Below are positions 5,034 through 8,139 of a stretch of 8,139 nt of DNA, piece by piece. The notes below the pieces were generated by a model. That model was given only the letters and a program-made list of their open reading frames with translations. It was not told the origin of the DNA and did no database searches. A program made the translations under genes and the position numbers. This stretch comes from W2P13-069 sp051876105. Its GTDB lineage: Bacteria > Actinomycetota > Coriobacteriia > Coriobacteriales > QAMH01. Each line of letters starts with the position of its first letter. Position 1 is the stretch's first letter. The DNA is taken from contig JBJEHN010000038.1 in NCBI GenBank assembly GCA_051876105.1, forward strand, positions 1-8,139, read 5' to 3'.

Positions 5034-6111
5034 GGCTGGAAGAGCGGTGGAAGAGCCCCTTGAAGCGGGCGTCGATTTCTGCGGCGCGCGGCGGCACCTG
5101 CGCGATGCCGAGCTTCTCGTCGAAGGGCGAGACCATGCCGTCTGTTGCTGGCGTGATGAGGAAGCTCATCACCGTTGCCTCGCCGGCGAGCGTGTTGTTG
5201 ATCCCCGCCTTTGTGCAGAGCTTCTCGTACACAGCCATGACCTCGTTCTTGTTCTTGGCCACGCCGATGGGGTTCATGGCGCGGTGCACCAGGCTGCCCG
5301 GGGTGTCGATGTAGTAGTAGATGGGCTTGCCGATGACGGCGATGCGCTCGACGGATTGCAGGTACTCCAAGACGAAGACATGGTCCTCGCCGAAGTCCAA
5401 GGTGTTCTTGAAGCGCAGGCCCTGCCCTTCGATGAGCGAGCGGCGGAAGAGCTTGTTCCACAGCGAGCCGTAGTAGTAGTTGGCCGGCGCCAGCGACATC
5501 TGCCGCATGAACTCGCCGAAGCTCAGCAGGCCGTTGATACCCACGCCCTTGACCGAGTAGCGGCCGTCTTTGACGCGGTAGAAGTCTGCGATGCAGAAGT
5601 CCGCCCCCTGCTGGGCACCGGCTGCGAGCTTCTCGAGTGCATAGGGTGCGAGCCAGTCGTCTGCGTCTGCAAAGGCGACCCACTGGCCGCGGCAGAGCGA
5701 AAGCCCATAGTTGCGCGTGCGCGAGACGCCGGAGGCCTCCCGCTCGTAGACCGAGAAGCGCTTGTCGTGCTGTGTGAGGGCGCATGCCAGGCTCGCCGAG
5801 CCGTCATGGGAGCCGTCGTCGACCATGATCGCCTCGAAGTCGGCAAACTGCTGCCCCATGAGGCTTTCGATCAGGCACGCGATGGTGGCCGACGAGTTGT
5901 GCATGGGGATGACAATGCTGACAAGAGGGGAGGACTCGGCCGTCTCCTTTGAAGACACGCATGAAGGCTTCTGTGCTACTTCCATACCAGCAAGTATAGG
6001 CTCGGGCAAGCGCTCAGTCCCAATCAGGGTGGTAACGGTGCGCCCTGCGGCCTCGATGGGGCGGTCTTCAGACACATACCTGCAACAGTCGTTCCCTTTG
6101 AGGGTGGACAT
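5029..6111 (-). CDS. Family 2 glycosyltransferase (GT-A fold)
   Basis: It probably transfers a sugar from a nucleotide sugar to an envelope glycan or lipid on the cytoplasmic face; donor and acceptor cannot be told. Counting from the ATG at 6109-6111 (360 residues), the GT2 domain starts at about residue 64. Motifs are VSIVIPMHNSS (64-74), VDDGSHDGS (97-105), SRTRNYGL (130-137), the metal-binding FADADDW (147-153), SLWNKLFRRSLI (216-227) and the catalytic-loop FGEDHVF (240-246). No membrane segment is seen, so it is soluble or peripheral. The first 60 or so residues are not typical of the family, and neither likely start has a Shine-Dalgarno. An ATG at 5983-5985 would give 318 residues beginning MEVAQKPSC. 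Both ATGs have a -10-like hexamer 6-7 bases upstream, suggesting a leaderless message. The gene diverges from the GntR operon. Confidence 0.92.
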   Translation of the reverse strand: MSTLKGNDCCRYVSEDRPIEAAGRTVTTLIGTERLPEPILAGMEVAQKPSCVSSKETAESSPLVSIVIPMHNSSATIACLIESLMGQQFADFEAIMVDDGSHDGSASLACALTQHDKRFSVYEREASGVSRTRNYGLSLCRGQWVAFADADDWLAPYALEKLAAGAQQGADFCIADFYRVKDGRYSVKGVGINGLLSFGEFMRQMSLAPANYYYGSLWNKLFRRSLIEGQGLRFKNTLDFGEDHVFVLEYLQSVERIAVIGKPIYYYIDTPGSLVHRAMNPIGVAKNKNEVMAVYEKLCTKAGINNTLAGEATVMSFLITPATDGMVSPFDEKLGIAQVPPRAAEIDARFKGLFHRSSSR

Positions 6112-6125
6112 ACATATGTTATAGT
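6098..6125 (+). promoter_or_regulatory. Promoter candidate for the GntR operon
   Basis: TTGAGG (6098-6103), 16 bases, then TATAGT (6120-6125); matches of 4/6 and 5/6. Transcription would start near 6132, about 30 bases before the chosen GTG. The -35 lies inside the first codons of the divergent glycosyltransferase if that gene starts at 6111. Confidence 0.55.
6118..6123 (-). promoter_or_regulatory. -10 element candidate for the glycosyltransferase gene
   Basis: Read on the minus strand this is TATAAC, ending 6 bases before the ATG at 6109-6111, so the transcript would begin at or next to the start codon. The -35 is poor (CTGTTA with 18-base spacing). The element shares bases with the -10 of the divergent GntR operon. 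Confidence 0.4.
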
Positions 6126-6130
6126 TGTTC

Positions 6131-6138
6131 TAGTACTA
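6131..6138. promoter_or_regulatory. Palindrome TAGTACTA, possible GntR operator
   Basis: A perfect 8-bp palindrome at the expected transcription start of the GntR operon. It lies inside a wider inverted pair GTTATA (6118-6123) and TATAAC (6140-6145), though the two have different centres. YtrA-type regulators usually repress their own operon through inverted repeats of this kind. Binding here is inference. Confidence 0.45.
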
Positions 6139-6161
6139 ATATAACAGTGAAGGAGATGCTC

Positions 6162-6590
6162 GTGCTGCTCACGGTCAACTTGGCATCAGAGACGCCGATT
6201 TACCTGCAGATACGCCAGCAGCTGGTCGAGGCCATCGCGGCCGAGGAGCTGCGCGAGGGCGACAAGCTGCCCTCCGTGAGACAGCTGGCTTCTGACCTGG
6301 GCGTCAACATGCACACGGTCAACAAGGCCTACGCGGTGTTGCGAGACGAGGGCTTCTTGCTCATGAACAAGCGCACCGGGGCCGTGGTCGCCCCCAAGCT
6401 GCGCTTGAGCGGCCAGGGTGTGGACGAGTGCGGTTCGGACGAGCGGCTCGCCCCCGTATGCGGGGAGCTGCAGCGCCTTGCGCTCGAGTTCAAGGCGGCG
6501 GGGGGCAGCGCGGCGCTTTTCCGCCAGCAGTTTGAGAAGGCTGTTGCCGAGGTGTTTGCAAGCGATAACAAGCCAGAAGGGGAGTGCTAG
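6162..6590 (+). CDS. YtrA-type GntR family transcriptional regulator
   Basis: A 142-residue DNA-binding protein and probable autorepressor. Residues 11-77 are a GntR winged helix-turn-helix: TPIYLQIRQQLVEAIA, then GDKLPSVRQLASDLGVNMHTVNKAYAVLRDEGFL, with the wing at NKRTGAVV. The remaining 65 residues are short and helical, too small for the FadR, HutC or MocR effector domains and typical of the YtrA subfamily (about 120-140 residues). GGAG (6152-6155) lies six bases before the GTG at 6162. Earlier in-frame starts at 6147 (GTG) and 6156 (ATG) sit on or against that Shine-Dalgarno and are unlikely. The gene is separated by only two bases from the membrane protein gene downstream. YtrA-type regulators usually control a co-transcribed transporter or membrane protein, which fits. 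The effector is unknown. Confidence 0.92.
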   Translation: MLLTVNLASETPIYLQIRQQLVEAIAAEELREGDKLPSVRQLASDLGVNMHTVNKAYAVLRDEGFLLMNKRTGAVVAPKLRLSGQGVDECGSDERLAPVCGELQRLALEFKAAGGSAALFRQQFEKAVAEVFASDNKPEGEC

Positions 6591-6592
6591 CT

Positions 6593-7738
6593 ATGGAGGG
6601 GACACCCATCGCGCTCAGCGTGTTCGTATTCGTGTTCATGGTGGTGCTCATACCGTTATGCGGGTTGCTCATGGCCGCCACGCCCTGGCTCATGCGAAAG
6701 AACGAGTGCTTTGCGGTTACCGTGCCAGAGAGCGCTCAGGCAAACCCGCGCCTCAAGGCCCTTAAGAAGCGCTACCTCGTCATCATGTGCGCGGTTACCG
6801 TGGCCTGCACCGCCCTCTGTGTGGCAGGCTTTGGCCTGATCGAGTCGAACACAGGGCTGTTCATCTTCCTCTACCTCGTTGCGGCGCTGGCACCAGAGGC
6901 CGCTGGCTTTGCGCTCATGCTGTACTTCAGGCGCAAGGTGCAAGAGCTCAAGTTCGAGGAGAGCTGGGTTGCTCCCAAGAGCGTGCAGCTGAGGAGCGCG
7001 ATCATCGGCGAGGAGGAGGCCGAGGCCCCACGACCGCTCTCGCTGCTGTGGGACCTGCTGTACCTGCCCATCATCGTGATCGCGTTTGCCGTGCCGCTGG
7101 CCTTCTACCAAGAGCTACCGGACATGCTGCCCATACATGCCGGCTTTGACGGCCAGGTGGACAGCTATGCGGAGAAGAGCCTTCTATCCGCCCTGTTCCC
7201 CGCATTGATGGACGTCTTCCTCGCGGCGGTCTTCCTTATCTGCCATGTGACGATGGCATATTCCAAGAAGGCCAACGAACCGGGGACGCCGCGCACCAGC
7301 GAGTACGCCTATGGCATGTTCGCCCGTGCCCAGAGTATCTTCCTGCTGGCGAGCGGTCTGCTGATGTGCACGGTGATGACGACCTGCTTCCTGCTGGCCT
7401 TCTTCGGGAAGATCTCCCTCACCGTGGCCTGCATCGTGGTCTTGGTGTTCACCGCTCCCATCATCATCGGCGACGTTGTGCTGAGCGTGGTGTACGGGCA
7501 GGCCGGCTCCAAGCTCTTCAGGCGCATGAGGGACCAAGAGGAGCTGCTCTGCGATGATGACGAGTATTGGAAGCTGGGCATCTTCTACTTCAATCCCAAC
7601 GACCCCGCTGTCTTCCTGCCGCAGCGCTTTGGCATCGGCTGGACCTGCAACTACGCGCGCCCTGCGAGCTGGGCGCTCATCGCAGGCTTTGTCCTCCTGC
7701 TTGTGGGCGTGCTGCTGCTCTGCCTGAAGATGCAGTAG
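6593..7738 (+). CDS. DUF1648 / DUF5808 integral membrane protein
   Basis: A 381-residue polytopic membrane protein of unknown function. Hydrophobic segments lie near 8-32, 61-82, 87-111, 152-172, 198-222, 248-271, 276-301 and 359-379. The loop LPDMLPIHAGFDGQVDSYAEKS (175-196) is a DUF1648 signature, as also seen in SdpI-type immunity proteins. The block DDDEYWKLGIFYFNPNDPAVFLPQRFGIGWTCNYARPASW (321-360) is a DUF5808 signature. A short motif MRKNECFAVTVPESAQANPRLKALKKRY (34-61) follows the first segment, as in related proteins. The ATG at 6593 has AAGGGGAG (6577-6584) eight bases upstream. A GTG three codons earlier lies on that Shine-Dalgarno and is unlikely. It forms an operon with the GntR regulator, two bases apart. 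That pairing recurs in many Gram-positive bacteria and suggests regulated envelope or antimicrobial-stress function, but no substrate is known. Confidence 0.87.
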   Translation: MEGTPIALSVFVFVFMVVLIPLCGLLMAATPWLMRKNECFAVTVPESAQANPRLKALKKRYLVIMCAVTVACTALCVAGFGLIESNTGLFIFLYLVAALAPEAAGFALMLYFRRKVQELKFEESWVAPKSVQLRSAIIGEEEAEAPRPLSLLWDLLYLPIIVIAFAVPLAFYQELPDMLPIHAGFDGQVDSYAEKSLLSALFPALMDVFLAAVFLICHVTMAYSKKANEPGTPRTSEYAYGMFARAQSIFLLASGLLMCTVMTTCFLLAFFGKISLTVACIVVLVFTAPIIIGDVVLSVVYGQAGSKLFRRMRDQEELLCDDDEYWKLGIFYFNPNDPAVFLPQRFGIGWTCNYARPASWALIAGFVLLLVGVLLLCLKMQ

Positions 7739-7749
7739 GGCGCGGCCCT
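7737..7749. terminator. Small hairpin between convergent genes
   Basis: AGGGC (7737-7741) and GCCCT (7745-7749) pair perfectly around a 3-base GCG loop. It spans the ten-base gap between the stop of the DUF1648 gene and that of the convergent orphan gene. The stem is short with no real U-tract, so the confidence is low. Confidence 0.3.
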
Positions 7750-8021
7750 TACTTGCCGTGGCGGACGTTGAGGGTGCCGTACCACTCCAGGCGCTCGTCT
7801 GCCAGGGCCTTGAGCTCGGCTCGCTGCTGTGGCGTCATGTCCTCGCGGGCGTCGATGTCGCACTTGAGGTGCTCGATGCGCTTGCCGGCCTCGGCCATGC
7901 CGGGGGCGGGGCAGCACGGGCGCACAAAGAAGCGCAGCCAGTACTTCTGCGTACCCATCGCCTCCCGCAGCTCCTCAAAGCTGCTCTGCTGACCAGAATC
8001 GAACTCGACTTCGCACTGCAT
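7749..8021 (-). CDS. Small hypothetical protein
   Basis: I do not recognise this 90-residue protein. It has no signal peptide or membrane segment. It contains a central aromatic and Cys-bearing stretch, QKYWLRFFVRPCCPAPGM (25-42), a further Cys at 54, and a helical C-terminal part with MTPQQRAELKALADERLEWY (62-81). The Cys pattern (3, 36, 37, 54) could suit metal binding or disulfide formation, but no known motif is evident. The chosen ATG at 8019-8021 has GGAGG (8027-8031, minus strand) five bases upstream. A GTG four codons earlier has no ribosome binding site. It converges on the DUF1648 gene with ten bases between stops, and nothing else is linked to it. Confidence 0.65.
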   Translation of the reverse strand: MQCEVEFDSGQQSSFEELREAMGTQKYWLRFFVRPCCPAPGMAEAGKRIEHLKCDIDAREDMTPQQRAELKALADERLEWYGTLNVRHGK

Positions 8022-8070
8022 GGGCCCCTCCACCTCTTGGCGTTTTCATACCCTCACAGCTTACAGGCTA

Positions 8071-8102
8071 GCGCACGTCATCATGGCGTGATGGGCGCTT
8101 TT
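8071..8102 (+). terminator. Possible plus-strand terminator near the right edge
   Basis: CATCA (8079-8083) and TGATG (8089-8093) pair around a 5-base loop. GCGC (8071-8074) and GCGC (8095-8098) add an outer stem across an asymmetric internal loop, and TTTT (8099-8102) follows. The only upstream plus-strand gene ends over 330 bases away behind an opposing gene, so its client is unclear. Confidence 0.3.
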
Positions 8103-8133
8103 GCACCAGGCTTCCTCCTTTCGTCATCTTGAG

Positions 8134-8139
8134 AGGAGG
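8134..8139 (+). promoter_or_regulatory. Shine-Dalgarno-like AGGAGG at the window's right edge
   Basis: The final six bases are a perfect AGGAGG. If a start codon follows within about ten bases, a plus-strand gene begins just outside the window. This cannot be confirmed from here. Confidence 0.35.

Noticed and set aside
3889..5952. Long plus-strand open frame of 687 codons
   Set aside because: It spans the membrane protein gene in another frame and the antisense of the glycosyltransferase. The Arg/His/Gly/Pro-rich composition shows a GC-driven shadow.
8059..8127. Very short minus-strand frame after a good AAAGGAGG near the right edge
   Set aside because: The GTG start seven bases after the Shine-Dalgarno gives only 12 codons, and the upstream ATG 19. 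There is no sign of a regulatory leader peptide such as a run of one amino acid, and no gene follows in step with it.
1..8139. Mobile element, prophage, CRISPR array or defence island
   Set aside because: No transposase, integrase, terminal inverted repeats, regularly spaced repeats, tRNA or defence-type genes are visible, and the composition is even across the window.

Overview
The window is GC-rich, densely coding bacterial chromosome. The gene set suggests a host- or gut-associated Actinomycetota, and Coriobacteriia such as Collinsella or a relative would fit. The pointers are high GC with GC-rich third codon positions, a gut-type bile salt hydrolase, a DAHP synthase with the KPRTTGQGYKG signature, and a YtrA-type GntR next to a DUF1648/DUF5808 membrane protein. 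The taxonomic placement is inference; no rRNA or other marker gene is present.

Left part (1-2182, all minus strand): the first 233 codons of pdxS (PLP synthase lyase subunit), cut by the window edge, with a clear sigma70-like promoter overlaid by repeats; a small DUF1653 gene; and a complete bile salt hydrolase gene (bsh). The 160 bp between the last two hold three hairpins, one of them a 14-bp perfect stem that is probably the bsh terminator.

Centre (2183-5029): a 276-bp divergent intergenic region carries a strong promoter and a repeat-rich leader for a type I-alpha DAHP synthase (first step of the shikimate pathway, plus strand). A small orphan gene (minus) meets it tail to tail. A multi-pass membrane protein of the lysylphosphatidylglycerol synthase TM / UPF0104 family follows on the plus strand.

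Right part (5029-8139): a family 2 glycosyltransferase (minus) faces the membrane protein tail to tail. It diverges from a two-gene operon made of a YtrA-type GntR repressor and a DUF1648/DUF5808 integral membrane protein. The two divergent promoters appear to overlap, and the glycosyltransferase may be leaderless. A small orphan gene (minus) follows. The window ends in a Shine-Dalgarno-like AGGAGG that may serve a plus-strand gene just outside.

The pathways are unrelated (cofactor synthesis, bile-salt deconjugation, aromatic amino acids, cell envelope), so this looks like ordinary core chromosome rather than an island. No transposase, integrase, CRISPR array, tRNA or rRNA is visible, and no clearly novel multi-gene system was found. 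The points most worth a second look are a substituted substrate-pocket position in the bile salt hydrolase, repeat-based operator candidates upstream of pdxS and of the DAHP synthase gene, and the overlapping divergent promoters at 6098-6160.
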